This document shows, one piece after another, positions 42,981-54,345 of a stretch of 64,000 bases of DNA; the stretch's first letter is position 1; each line of letters starts with the position of its first letter. The position numbers were made by a program, and so were the translations under genes. The notes beneath the pieces were generated by a model, which had not been told where the DNA came from, searched no databases, and was given only the letters and a program-made list of their open reading frames with translations. Origin of the DNA: Rhizomys pruinosus (Eukaryota > Chordata > Mammalia > Rodentia > Spalacidae); assembly GCA_009823505.1 (NCBI GenBank), contig VZQC01007982.1:2433150-2497149 (forward strand), in the 5' to 3' direction.

Positions 42981-44166
42981 AAGGTGTTCCTTACCCATTT
43001 TTATTTCTTCATTTCAGAATTCTCTGTTCATACCTATAGCTCATCTTTTTTCCATTTTTTAAATTGAATTTTTGTGTATTTTATATATAACATCTCAATC
43101 AGTCTTAACCACCTTTATACCATCTTCTCCATTGGCACCCTCCCACACCATCCCCCATCTGGAATTCATGTGTTCTGTCATTTGTGTTAGGGCCTATTGT
43201 GCCAAATTAATCTTCCCAGCCCTTCCTCAGTGCAAGTTCATCCACTGAGTTCTACCACTCTAAGAAGCCCTGTTCTGCTCCACTTAATACTACTCTCCTG
43301 CCAATATTCAGCTAAGATTGTGTTCTGCTACCTAGCTCTGCAGTTCCATGCTGGGATTTTGTCTGGTTGAGCTTGCATGGGTCTTGTGCATGCTGACACC
43401 AATGCTGTAGGTTCATAGGAACCAGGTCCCAGGAGCTTGTAGGATTCATTCCATTTGGTCTTGCACCACCTCCCTGGCTCTTACGCCCTCTTGTGCAATG
43501 TTCCCTGAGGTCCTGAGTGAGTGAAGCTGAATAGCAGAGACTTGTCTATGGACCCACACACCATAGACCCCTAATCTCCATGGTTTGCCCATTCATGACC
43601 TTTTGAGTTCCTGGCCCCTTGTTGCAGGGGAGGAGCTTCCTTAATGAGAGTTAAGAGGCTAATTAGTGTCCTCCTGGCCCCTTCTTCTATGTTGCTTGAG
43701 TCTTAGGTATAAAGGTTGGGTTGCAGGTTTGCTGCTTAGGCCTGGGCAATTCACAGACAATATCTGTTTGTGTCCAGTTGTGGGACTCTGTATTATTCTT
43801 CATCTGGTGCAAAAGAAGTTTCTTTGTTGAGTGGTATCTGGGATATTTATATGTAAATATAAGGATACTATTTTGCAGTCTGTAAGAGGTTACTTTATCT
43901 TAGGGATGTGACAACCTTGGGAATTTCTCTAAGATCTATGGCCTCTCCAACCATATGTATCTGGCTACATTTACAGTACCACACATGAGTTTCCTCCCAT
44001 TGAGTGGGCTTTAAGTCCAATTATTTAGCCATTTTTTGACCCCAAGATAAAAGTGCCATTACAGCATGAATGTTGTATGCTGTGCTGGACATTGATGTGG
44101 ATATTTGGGCTTAAGGTGTTGTTGAACCATCAATTGCTGTTCTCACTTAGTAGTTTGTGTAGGGCT

Positions 44167-44640
44167 CTCCACAGCTGTGAGAGCTGGCCTTCAGGGAGGG
44201 GGCTTCCAGCTCAGTTCCAGATCCATTGTTCTAGCTCCACAGCTCTGAGAGCTGGCCTTCAGGGAGGGGGCTTCCAGCTCAGTTCCAGCTCCATTGTTCT
44301 AGCTCCACAGCTCTGAGAGCTGGCCTTCAGGGAGGGGCTTCCAGCTCAGTTCCAGCTCCATTGTTCTAGCTCCACAGCTGTGAGAGCTGGCCTTCAGGGA
44401 GGGGGCTTCCAGCTCAGTTCCAGCTCCATTGTTCTAGCTCCACAGCTCTGAGAGCTGGCCTTCAGGGAGGGGGCTTCCAGCTCAGTTCCAGCTCCATTGT
44501 TCTAGCTCCACAGCTCTGAGAGCTGGCCTTCAGGGAGGGGCTTCCAGCTCAGTTCCAGCTCCATTGTTCTAGCTCCACAGCTGTGAGAGCTGGCCTTCAG
44601 GGAGGGGGCTTCCAGCTCAGTTCCAGCTCCATTGCTCCAA
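44167..44640 (+). repeat. 67/68-bp minisatellite, seven units in trimer order
   Basis: Units start at 44167, 44235, 44303, 44370, 44438, 44506 and 44573. Units 1, 4 and 7 carry 'agctgtgag', the others 'agctctgag'. Units 3 and 6 lack one G and are 67 bp. Units 4-6 thus repeat units 1-3 as a 203-bp trimer. The sister L1 copies at about 22560 and 41665 have one unit only. Confidence 0.95.
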
Positions 44641-45209
44641 TTCTGGACTCCAAAGTATGCTCTGTCCTCAGCAGTAGGATCTTATCTTCAGGTTCTGGGA
44701 GACAATCAAGGGCTGTGGCAACAGCCTCTGTGTAATTCTGGGAGTCTCTTGGATTACTCTGACTGATGACTCAAAGGAATATCTCTCCTGTCTGGTACTA
44801 TTTGTTATTATGTAGCCTTCAGCTTTGCACATGGACTCATGTAGAGATATTGTGTGTGTAATTTGTCATTAGACTGTTAGATTAATATGATTCCCTCAAG
44901 TTTTTTTTTTACACTGGCTAGGCAGTATTTATCTCTCATCTCTCTTCTTCCCTGTCTAGTCCCCCCTCCATGTCTTCTCCATTTAAAGTATCCCTATTTC
45001 TCATTTATCCCTTGATAATTCCAGTCTCCTGTGGCCCCACTTCTCTTGGGCTCCTTCTTTCCCTTTATCCCCAAATTTCCTTCTATAACCCTTTCTCTCC
45101 CCTCCCATTTCCACAGGCTCATTTTATCCATTTCTACCTTAGTAACACCGTCTCCTACTAATCTTTTCTTTTAATGGGGTCATTTGTCTTTTGATTCCTT
45201 ATGGGTTTT

Positions 45210-45357
45210 TTTTTGGTCTTTTTGAGACAGGGTCTCCCTGTAGTCCCAGCTGTCCTGGAACTCACTCTATAGACCAGGCTGGCCTTGAACTCACAAAGAT
45301 CCTCCTGCCTCTGCCTCCTAAGTGCCAGGATTAAGGCGTGCGCCACCATGCCCAGCT
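45210..45357 (-). mobile_element. SINE B1
   Basis: T-run, 'gagacagggtctccctgtag', 'tagaccaggctggccttgaa', ending 'gcgccaccatgcccagc'. Confidence 0.92.
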
Positions 45358-45460
45358 GATACTTTGTGTTTTGAGGTCTTTATGTAGTCTGGATGTTAAT
45401 CCTCTGGCAGATGTGTAGCTGGTGAAGACTAATATTTGCTTTTAGAAGTCAGGCAAAGTT

Positions 45461-46689
45461 TACATTTGGTTCTGTAACATATGTGATTGTTCCAATATTG
45501 AAAAAAATCAATTTCTTTTTAGTAAAATTTATTTAATCTTCCTCAAAAACATTTTTTACACAAATTCCACGCTAAAAATAGTCTATATTATCCCAAGGCC
45601 TTAACTATCCTAAATTACAGATTCACCTTTTCTTGGGCACATAGTAAGAAATAATAAGGATGTCTTGGTGAACATTTGATCTTGGCTGGGGTCATGTTAA
45701 ATAATCAGTAAATGGTTTTTGTCTGAATTTGGTGATAGGATGTGGTTCCTTTAATACTTTTTTTTAGTATGGAGATAAGTTGCCTCCATTAAAGAATGTT
45801 TAAATCGATTTCTTATTTATGATTGAACTAGCTCACTTTTGCCTTATTAAAAAAAAAAAAAAAAAGAAATGTGTAAGACAGATTCTGGGTAGCTTCCAAG
45901 CTGTACAACACATGCCTCTTTCTCCCCAGCAACACTAGCCACCTTGGACCACCTTGATCCTCGACTCTATGCTGTCCCTCTTGCTATAAGCAAATTCTCT
46001 ACTACAGCAGCTTCTTCACAGCGCTAGATTCTGACTCAAGATCCAGGAGGTTTGTGTCTTCCTGCCACAGCCCAAGTCACATGATCTTCTGTTAGTCATT
46101 GTTCTGGCTCTTCCCACCCTTATTCTTCCTTCCACCCTTTTCTAGTCTTCTCAATACACCAGAGGCTGATTCTCAGGGACTGCTCCACCCGAGCTTTCTT
46201 GCCTTCTGGTTTCCATTCATTAGATTAATGGGAGGTTCCCGTAGGAAGCCAGGGTCTCACAAGACAGAGAAGCTAAGTGTTTCCTCCCCGTTCGTGCCCT
46301 TCACACTTCAGTGCAGTGGTATCAGAGCAACCGGGTTCTTCCAAGACTTTGGCTTCCCCTGGGTGGTCTTCCTCCAGGGATCCAGACTCACAAGGTGTTT
46401 CCTCTCTTAATCACTCTAGGTCTGAGCATGGGAATAGTTTTTTACTGTTGTTAATCTCTGAATGCCTCAGCATCATTATTGGTTTCTACCCATGTTGTTC
46501 TATATAGTTCCTTCATTAAGTTTTTCAGATTCCATCTGGGCATGCCTTCTATTTTCTATGTGGATTCTGACTGAGTCAAAACCATAGCTGCAAAGGAAAC
46601 TGGGAAAATAAGTACTTGGCATTTCAGTTTCTAGTTGGGAGCAGATACCCTCCCGGCCAGGCCCCTGACGTGGAAGACCCCCTAAACAC
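45461..46689. other. Unique sequence, no gene seen
   Basis: An A19 run at 45848-45866 is the only marked feature. A 103-codon frame at 46099-46410 has no known domain. Confidence 0.4.
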
Positions 46690-47165
46690 TCAAGTGGATG
46701 AAGACATACACTATGGCCTTCTATTCAACACTGCACTGGAGGGTCTCACTAGATCTATAAGGTGGCAAAAAGAAGCAAAAGTTGTGGAAATTGGTTATGA
46801 ATGGCTAAAACTGTCTTCCTTTACAGATGTCATGATTGTATTCATAAATAATCCAATGCAATCTACAGTCTATTCAAATAATCTAATTTAGATAAATAAT
46901 AATCTTCCTTCTAACTCTTTTCAAAAAGTGTCAATATATACAAAGTTGATATGTAAAATGTCAATTGTATTTATAGATACAAACAGTTAGACAATGGAAT
47001 ATTCAAAACACTATTACAGGGAATAAGTAATGGTGTTATTAATATATAAAACAGTATGGAGTTTCCTCAAAAGAATTTAAAGTATAATTACTATATGAAC
47101 CAATAATCAAATTTCCATATATAATATATATAATTCAAAAGAATTGATATTGTAGTTGATAAAGT
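46690..47165 (+). pseudogene. Ancient LINE-1 ORF2 relic (reverse transcriptase)
   Basis: 46710-46850 translates to a decayed palm region: 'LLFNTALEGLTRSIRWQKEA' and 'LSSFTDVMIVFINNP', where active L1 has F-A-D-D before the MI(V) stretch, so the catalytic aspartate pair is damaged. 46985-47150 resembles the later ORF2 part ('acagtatggagtttcctcaa', 'atgaaccaataatcaaattt'). Confidence 0.72.
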
Positions 47166-47179
47166 TCATAGCTGGCTAA

Positions 47180-47648
47180 GACCATTGGTGATTTTTCTTA
47201 CCCAGTAGTTTGCATAGCAAGTTCTATCACTATGAAAGCTAGTCATCAAGAAGTTTGTAGTTTAGTTCTAGCTGGATTTCTCTGTATCTTGCAAGAAAGG
47301 CATGTGGCATCTTCAGGAATATCATGGCACAACTGTTATGGGCTAACCAACCACTCTATGATTGGCTTTGGAGACTGATTTCCAGAAGGGAATCCATGCC
47401 TGGTGCTGTAACTCAGTCAGAAACATATGGCTGGGGGAACTCATAGGCTCCAGAAGGGAACTTACTACTGTTGCTTAGCTAAATTGGTATAGCATCCAAC
47501 CGCTTTATAAATAACTATGGCTATGACTATAAAAATTTTCTACTCTCACCCTTAATCAATGAAACTTCTATTTATAGTGAGTAGGGAGTGAATGCAGAGA
47601 CTTATAGCTGCTCAAGGTACTGAGAATAAGCAGCAATTTAATGCTCTT
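47180..47648. mobile_element. Rodent L1-type 3'UTR relics
   Basis: 47180-47330 resembles the L1 3'UTR blocks seen at 41620-41740, and 47390-47640 resembles the repeat at 60180-60440 ('ggaactcataggctccag', 'acttactactgttgctta'). Family unresolved and boundaries approximate. Confidence 0.4.
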
Positions 47649-47808
47649 AAGATATTAGTACTGCAGGGCATGGTGGACATTGCCTTTAAATAATCCTAGA
47701 CACTTGGGAGGGAGGGCAGGCAGGCGGATCTTCTGTGGAGTTCAAGGCCAGCCTGGTCTAACAAGAGTGAGTTCCAGGACAGCCAGAGCTAACAGGGAGA
47801 CCCTGTCT

Positions 47809-47858
<50 letters not shown>

Positions 47859-47870
47859 CATTAGTACCTC
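47649..47870 (+). mobile_element. SINE B1 with scattered one-base insertions
   Basis: B1 order is clear, but extra bases break conserved blocks ('tttaaataatcctagac', 'cggatcttctgtggagttc', 'ggtctaacaagagtgag'). A 43-base A-tail follows. Target repeats aagatattagtac and aagacattagtac at the ends. Looks like low-accuracy sequence rather than natural divergence. Confidence 0.85.
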
Positions 47871-48379
47871 TCCTCTAAGGCTCAAGGCAGGAAGAATGTA
47901 AGAGCTGTAAGATAAGGGGAAGGGCTGTGAAGTACCATCTTCTAAGCACACATGGCCACTGCAATCATGAACTCAACAGAAGCTGCATTTGTCTGTATCA
48001 GGCATGAACAAGACTGGCCCTGTAACAGTCTGTCATAGATGGGAGGGGGCTTGTGGAGCCTACCCCTCCCTGGTAAACTGTTAACTACTGAGATTCAGAA
48101 AGATGGTGATTCATTGTCTTTGGTTTCATACCTGTATGTGAATTCACCAGGCTCCAATGGACAGTTCCAAACCCACAGGCACACAGACAGACCTGGTAAA
48201 AATTAGAAGTCACAAAACAAAATAAAAGATAGGAATGTGGGAAATGGATTTGTAAGTAGGAGTGAGGACTGAAAGGGATGAGAGGGAGTTAAAAGAGGGT
48301 AGAATACATTATATGCATGTATAAACTTGTCAAAGAACAGATTTAGTAAACAAAAAGACAAAAAGGAAAGAAAATAATT
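47871..48379. other. Unique sequence, nothing recognised
   Basis: No coding or repeat signature beyond possible eroded L1. Confidence 0.4.
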
Positions 48380-48500
48380 GAGGACAGGATCTCAAACAGA
48401 TATTTGAACACTCACTGTAACATTAGTACAACAGCCAGGACAAAGAAACAACTGAATTAAAAAAAAAAAACATTGACAGATGAATGGTAAAGAAAATATA

Positions 48501-48538
<38 letters not shown>

Positions 48539-50095
48539 ACACAGACATTATTTAGCATTCAAAAAACAGAATCTTGTTTTATGATACAATGTGGATGAAC
48601 TTAAGAGACATTATACTAAGTAAAAGAGACTAATTACAGATAGGCGTGTACTACTTGAGTCCATATATATCAGGTAGCTGAAGTAGTCAAATCCAAAAAC
48701 CACAAAGTAGATACTGGTTATCAGAGTTATTGTTCAATGAGGATAGTTTAAGTTTTTTAAAATGAAAAGGCTCTCATGTATAAAAATATGCATATAACTA
48801 ACATTCCTATACTGTATACTGAAAAATAGCTAAGATGGTAAGTTTTATATCTTATGTTTCTTACCATGATAAGATTCTAATTTTAGTAGCATCAAAAATA
48901 AATCCAATAAAAACATCCAAGACCTCTACACTGATCACTGAAAAAATATTGATAAAAGAAATCATAGAAAATGCTTTTGATTGTTATTACAGGGCTGTAG
49001 TAATTAAAGAGTGCTGGGCAAAGAGTAAAAGAAAAAGAAAAAGAAAAGAAAAAAATAGGCCAATCAGTGAAACAGAACAGAGGATCTAGAAATAGATTCA
49101 CACATACACAGTCACAAGATTTACACAAAAACTCTGCTGCAGTTCCACAGAGGAAGGATGGTCTTTTCAGTATGTGGAATGGGAGAGAGTGATATCTCCA
49201 GGAAAGAGATGAGCTATGTTCTCTACTTCATATCATACTAAAAAATAATTTTATGTGGACTTAGATATATGAAAGATTGAATAAAAAATATCTAGAAGAA
49301 AAAGGAAGAGTATCTTTATGACCTTGAGGATGGACAGAAATTTCCTAAGCAGCACATGAACTTATTACCCATAAAAAGAAAGAGCAATTTATTGGGCTAT
49401 GTTAAAATAAGAGCTGTTTTTCCATTAAAAGGCACCATTTAGAATATAAAAAAAGCCATCAAGCCACAGACTAGATGATATTAATAGCATGTATGAGAAA
49501 GTATCCATTTTTTAAGGGCAAAAGAGTTAAACAGTGTGCTTTATAAAAGAAATATCCATATGGAATATGATCTTATGAAGAGGTCTTTAGCATCACACTT
49601 CATTAGAATAATGTAAATTTCAACCACAGTGTGATGTCACCACATACCTACAAAGGTGGTTATTAGGAAAGACTGATGAAACCAAGTATCACAAAGCTGG
49701 TGAGCAGCCTGAGTTTTCACATGTGGCCCATGGAAGCCCAATTTGTTCAACTGCTAGGGAAACTAGTTAGGTGTCTTCTTGAAAACCCAAAGATACACCT
49801 ACTCTGGGATTGAGCAACTCCGCTATCAGATATTTACCTGCAGGACATGAAATGTGTACATAAAAAGAACTGAGCAAGAACAGTCACAGAAATACTGAAA
49901 CACAATACATTAAATAAGCAAAACTAGAAGATACCAGACCACATCCTGGAGGATCTCACAGACACATACAGAATGGTGTTAAAGAAGTATCACACTAGAG
50001 TATACACAGACCCCATTTATGTGAAGTTCATGCAAAACCAATTTGTGGTGATGGAAATCAAAATAATAGTTATATGCGTGTGGGGCAATATGTAC
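48380..50095 (+). mobile_element. Ancient LINE-1 (L1M-type) fragments, plus strand
   Basis: 48400-48600 matches the ORF2 C-terminal region ('tgacagatgaatggtaaaga', 'acaatgtggatgaacttaag'), 48650-48850 a 3'UTR ('actgtatactgaaaaatagc'). 48900-49900 resumes ORF2-like sequence ('aaagaaatcatagaaaatgc', 'tattacagggctgtagtaat'), and about 50000 is another 3' part. All frames are broken. At least two copies are joined. Confidence 0.7.
48501..48537 (+). repeat. (CA)n microsatellite
   Basis: About 17 CA units in the ancient L1, ending 'cacgtac'. Confidence 0.95.
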
Positions 50096-50097
50096 TA

Positions 50098-50372
50098 AGA
50101 AGAGCTGCTAAGGGGCTGGAGAGATGGCTCAGCAGTTAAAAGCGCTGACTGTTCTTGCAGAGGACCTGGGTTCAATTCCCAGCACCCACATGGCGGCTAA
50201 GAACCGTCTTTAACTCCAGTTCCAGGGGAATCTGATACCCTCTTCTGACCTTTGTGGCATTGCACGACACGGGTGCACCAACCTACATGCAGACAGTACA
50301 CTCATACACATAAAAAATAATAATAAATTAAATAAATAAATAAATAAAAATTTTAAAAAAAGAAGAGCTGTT
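50098..50372 (+). mobile_element. SINE B2, first of two at one target site
   Basis: Full B2 50112-50360 ('ggggctggagagatggctca' to an (AAAT)-rich tail) between agaagagctgct (50098-50109) and agaagagctgtt (50361-50372). Confidence 0.93.
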
Positions 50373-50519
50373 GGGGCTGGAGAGATGGCTCTGTGGTTAA
50401 GAGCTCCAACTGGTCTTCCAGAGGACCTGGGTTCGATTCCCAGCACACACATGGCGGCAAAGAACCACCTTTAAGCCAGGTGTAGTGACACACACCTAAA
50501 AAATATAAAAGAACTGTTG
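50373..50519 (+). mobile_element. Short B2-B1 composite SINE, second at the same site
   Basis: B2 head to 'accacctttaa', then B1 start 'gccaggtgtagtgacacaca', then an A-rich tail after about 25 B1 bases. A third target copy aagaactgttg is at 50509-50519. The layout duplicates that at 12164-12626. Confidence 0.85.
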
Positions 50520-51099
50520 AGGGAACTTTTGTAGGTATTAACTTTTGTAGGTGATGGATATATTTTATACGTTGTCTGGAGGGTCTGTGCAGTCATGCCT
50601 AACATTCAGAATGCTTCTTTGTTCCAGGAACATCACAGATACCCAAAGCTGTGGATGCTCAAGTCCCTTCTAAAGTTGGCACAGTATGTGTGTGCATCTG
50701 ATGTATATCTGCCTTTGTAGTTGCATCATCTCTAGAGTATTTCTAATCTCTAATATAAATGCTATGTAAATAGTTATTATACTATATTGTTTAGGGCATA
50801 ATGACAGGAAAAATATAGACTAAACAAAACATGTTCAGTGTAGACATTTTTCTAAACATTTTAAACCTGCAGTTGGTTGAATCACCAGCTGAAGGACCCT
50901 CAGATAAAGAGGGGAAATTGTATTTACTAGGAAGAACCATGGAGGGGCACTTTCTAGGATGATGGATATCTTCAGTATCTTGATTGAGGCTGTGCACATA
51001 TGTAGATGTTAGAATGATTTTCTTAAGACTTAGACATTTTATTGTATAGAAAGTATGTCTTGATTTTATAAAATGGGAGGGTGGACTCAGTACTCAGGT
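50520..51099. other. Unique sequence, nothing recognised
   Basis: No transposon signature or coding signal. Confidence 0.4.
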
Positions 51100-51116
51100 A
51101 GAAAAAAATGAATGAA

Positions 51117-51279
51117 CGCCGGTGCTGGTGGGCGCACGCCTTTAATCCTATGCACTTGGGAGGCAGAGGCAGGCTGATCTTTGTGAGTTCAAGGCCCAAG
51201 CCTGGCGTACGAGTGGAGTTCCAGGAACTGGGGCACGGGAGGCCCTGTCTCGAAAAGACCAAAAAAAAAAAAAAAAAAG
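51117..51279 (+). mobile_element. SINE B1 with scattered small indels
   Basis: B1 blocks present but with one-base gains and losses ('aatcctatgcacttgg', 'ggcccaagcctggcgtacg', 'gtggagttccaggaactgg'), then an A18 tail. Similar quality to 47661-47810. Confidence 0.88.
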
Positions 51280-51299
51280 AAAAAGAAAATAAATGATGA

Positions 51300-52785
51300 C
51301 TATCCGTTTGTTTATGCAGACAGGTTTTGCTATTCTAGGAGAAGGCAAGTAGAAAGGAGAAGGGTTTCTTGGCAAATTGGAGGGCCATGCACATTCTATG
51401 GCATGCCTCTGGGTGACCCTTAGTCTGCTCATTATGTCCTTTGCAGATACTTGGATGTAGGGGAGCACTTCTGCGCATGGTAAGGACCTTATAGATGCTT
51501 CCCTTGCATGTACTTGCTCAAGGTCAATGCAGGCCTTTCCTTGTGTTGTTCGTCCCTTCAGAGAAGCCCCCATCCTCCATCCAGTGCATATTTGGATAGA
51601 AGCTCAAGTTCAACTATATCGGCAGTCTTGACTAGGGCTGTGTCTGGGTTAGGAAGGAGACTGGGTGGGCTCCAGGCTATCTCCCAGGGGCTCCAAGCCA
51701 GAGCTCTGCAGAGAGTTATCTGTGGACTGGAGCAGATCTATAGACTGATGCTGACCCATAATGACATAGTACTGAAATTAAGAGTCAGCATTTGAAAAAC
51801 TCATAGAGTAACTATATGCTTATTGAATTTACTTGTTTAGATTATAAAATTGGAGAGGGTACTTGGTATATTTTTTCCATTTCATTTCCAATTTGTTTGC
51901 ATTGTATGTCACAAAAACATTGGACTGAGATAAATTGGAAATTTTTAAAAGGAGAAACTTGTCCTTTATTGCTGCTGCTTTTCAGAGATTCATCTCAGAC
52001 CCACAAAGGGCATGTCCTAGAACATATGGCAGCACCTGGGCGGGGTCTCTGATAAGTCAGGGGCTGCTGCTGCCTGCACTGGGCAATTTTTAGAGACATT
52101 GAGCAAAACAGCCTAATTGTAGTTTCCATAGTTACCAGCCACCACTGATGAGAATATGAACAGATCTTACAGGGGAAGGCTAGCAGGCACAGGCAGGAAG
52201 GCTTGGGCACAGGAAGTTGGGAAGGTTGGAAGGGAAGGAAGGATAAGGTGCTGGGGAGGGAGGGAAGGATGAAATCCTGGCCCCAGGTGGACCAAGACTC
52301 TGAATAGCTGGAGATATAAGTTATCTCTAGCTCAGGGACAGCAGCCCTGGGATTCATGATGGGAATACCACCACCATAGCTGCCCATGAAGAGGCAAGCT
52401 GATGAGGGATATTCAGTACAGTTGGCCATAAGGGAAAGATGGCAGGCAGATTCCTGTACCTTCATGCTTAAAGTCAAGGCTGTGATCTCCCCAGGCAAGC
52501 CTGTTTCTGTCACCTGTTGGGGTTCATTCTTTAGTCCCTCCTGCTGTCTCAGATGGCCATGCATTTACTCATTTCTTTCTTCCTATTTTACTCAATAAAC
52601 ACTGCTGCTTAGAGCCACATAACACAGCAGAACCTAACCAGACCAAGGACCTGGTTTTAGGAAGCTTCGATTCTATCAGGAGATACAGATTGTAGACATG
52701 TGAATGTGGGTTCACAGATACCATATTCACCCCGTTGGCTGAAGGGTGGTATGTTGGGCTGAGATGGGCTGGCAAGAGTGACGAT

Positions 52786-52787
<2 letters not shown>
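51300..52787. other. Unique sequence, no gene seen
   Basis: A 189-codon minus-strand frame at 51995-52564 is Ser/Pro/Leu-rich with no known domain. No exon boundaries stand out. Confidence 0.4.

Positions 52788-52827
<40 letters not shown>
52788..52827 (+). repeat. (CA)n microsatellite
   Basis: About 19 uninterrupted CA units. Confidence 0.95.
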
Positions 52828-52832
<5 letters not shown>

Positions 52833-52989
52833 GTGTTCAGCATTTGAGATGTTAAGGGCAGATGGACAGAAAGGATACAGATCTTGACATGCATCTTGTT
52901 CCAGTAGAGGCCCAACAAATGTTTGTCAGATGAGTGACACAGCCCACAAAGATCAAAGCTTCACTAGTCCTTTCCTTAGAGGTGAGGCC

Positions 52990-53011
52990 GGGGTGGGGGT
53001 GGGTGGGTGGG
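52990..53011 (+). other. G-quadruplex-type G-tract
   Basis: Five runs of three or more G separated by single T residues (ggggtgggggtgggtggg continuing), which satisfies the G3+N1-7 rule with one-base loops. Confidence 0.7.
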
Positions 53012-53959
53012 AGCTCTGCCCTGGGATTCAGCCGCCAGAGGATGCTGTTGTAGCTTGTTAGCTCTGAAGGAGGAACTGGAAGCCAAGAGAAAGAGCCATG
53101 CTGTTTTATGAAAATATTTAGATTATATGATCTAAGAAGCAATCCTGCATCGGAATTATAGGCATGTAAATCACCCTGAAGACAGAAAGGGCACGGGGAC
53201 TGGGGAGGCTTCAGATGTGAGTTTACAATCTCTCTAGAAGCCCTTGATGGAATTACAGCCCCATAATTCACTGGAGCCTGGAGCTTGCTCTTCCCGACAG
53301 CGTGGTCTCAGCTCTTGTTCAAGGAGCTCCATGAAGGCTCATTTGGGTGCCAGCAATGAAAGGTCTCGGCCACCTTGGGCAGAGCCCACTGGGCTCCTTG
53401 GGGTGGGGGGATGGTGGGAAGATTGACATGGTCCTGGGCAGCTGGGCTCCAGTGTCACGGGTTCTGTGAGGCTGTATCATAGTGAGCTCCAAGAAATTCA
53501 GACCAGGAAGCGAGCAGAGCTACGGGATCAAATAGCAGACGGAAGACGTCTGTGGGTTTCCGTGAAGCTCCAAGCAGTCAGACACAGTCCATAGGGTGCA
53601 GTGGAATCACATGGCAAGGACACTGTGGTGGTCTCTGTGGATGCGGCTGGGGTACAGAATGAAGCTGATTTTCTTTTTCTTTATCAGGACCATGTCTCCA
53701 TTACAAAATGGTGCCCACTAGCCTCTGATCAAGAAGCAAATACCTGGGCCTCAATGGAGCCTGGACCCTAAAGGGGAGTATTTGCTGAGGGAGCCAGTAC
53801 CAATCTTCCAGCTTGGGAAAATGTGTGTGTTAGGAGGAGGGGGTGTATACCAATATATTCACCTTCCTCTGGGTCTAGCTGTGGCCTCTGTCTTGTCCAG
53901 GATGGAAAAGAGGCACCAGCAAGACAGTTTCCAATGGCACATCAGTGAAGAGAACGGCC
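53012..53959. other. Unique sequence, no gene seen
   Basis: Moderate GC, no repeat signature, frames of 60-140 codons without domains. Confidence 0.4.
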
Positions 53960-54192
53960 CCACAGGGTCTGGTGGTGCAGGCCTGCAGTCCTGGTTACTC
54001 AGTAGGCTGAAACAGAAGGAGTGCAAGCTTGAGGTTTTTCTGTGATACAGAATAATTTCAAGGCCATTCTGGGCAACTTAATGAGATGTTATCTTTAAAA
54101 AAATAAAAAGACAGGGTCTATACTCAATGGTAGGACTCTCGCCCCAAATGCACAAAGCCCAGGATTCAGCCCCTGTGCTGAAAAGAAAAAAT
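53960..54192 (+). mobile_element. SINE B4 (B1-like plus ID-like dimer)
   Basis: Left part 'gggtctggtggtgcaggcct' to 'cattctgggcaacttaatga' is B1-like. Right part 'gggtctatactcaatggtag', 'cccaggattcagcccc' is ID-like. A-rich linker (54093-54110) and tail. Confidence 0.75.
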
Positions 54193-54225
54193 GAAGAAAA
54201 GGAGCTGTTTTCATGAGATATGCTT

Positions 54226-54345
54226 ACTATGCATGTAACACACTTCATTCCTACAATTATTTCCATTTCACAGATGAGAGAAGTGAGTCATAAATATATG
54301 AATCAGTCTGTTTCTGGTTATATATATACAACCCAGCAGAGCACT
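54226..54345 (-). mobile_element. MIR
   Basis: 'cattcctacaattatttcca' and 'tttcacagatgagagaagtg' are the reverse complement of the MIR 3' core. Confidence 0.7.

Larger units (their letters stand above)
40678..43014 (-). mobile_element. LINE-1 3'UTR and ORF2 end, minus strand
   Basis: 3'UTR blocks at 40678-42290 match those at 43490-45160 ('ttcactgatgagagtt', 'gatctatgacctctctagcc', 'tcggttccagctccattgct'). 42290-43014 gives the ORF2 C-terminus in antisense ('ttccatccatttgcctgaaa', 'tctccacattgcttccacag', 'cttagccagtctgattgggg'). Interrupted by a B2 and a B1. Confidence 0.82.
43060..45460 (-). mobile_element. Second tandem LINE-1 3' region, minus strand
   Basis: 3'UTR from about 43060 to 45140 with the same blocks as 38880-42290, then ORF2-end antisense sequence ('aatggggtcatttgtctttt', 'gatgttaatcctctggcaga', 'tgtgtagctggtgaagact') to about 45460. 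Contains the 67/68-bp minisatellite and a B1 (45210-45357). Confidence 0.8.

Noticed and set aside
44053..44316. Open frame across the 67/68-bp minisatellite
   Set aside because: The unit length is not a multiple of three, so the frame breaks within the array; it belongs to an L1 3'UTR.
51995..52564. 189-codon minus-strand frame
   Set aside because: Low-stop composition without recognisable domain, conserved start or splice signals.
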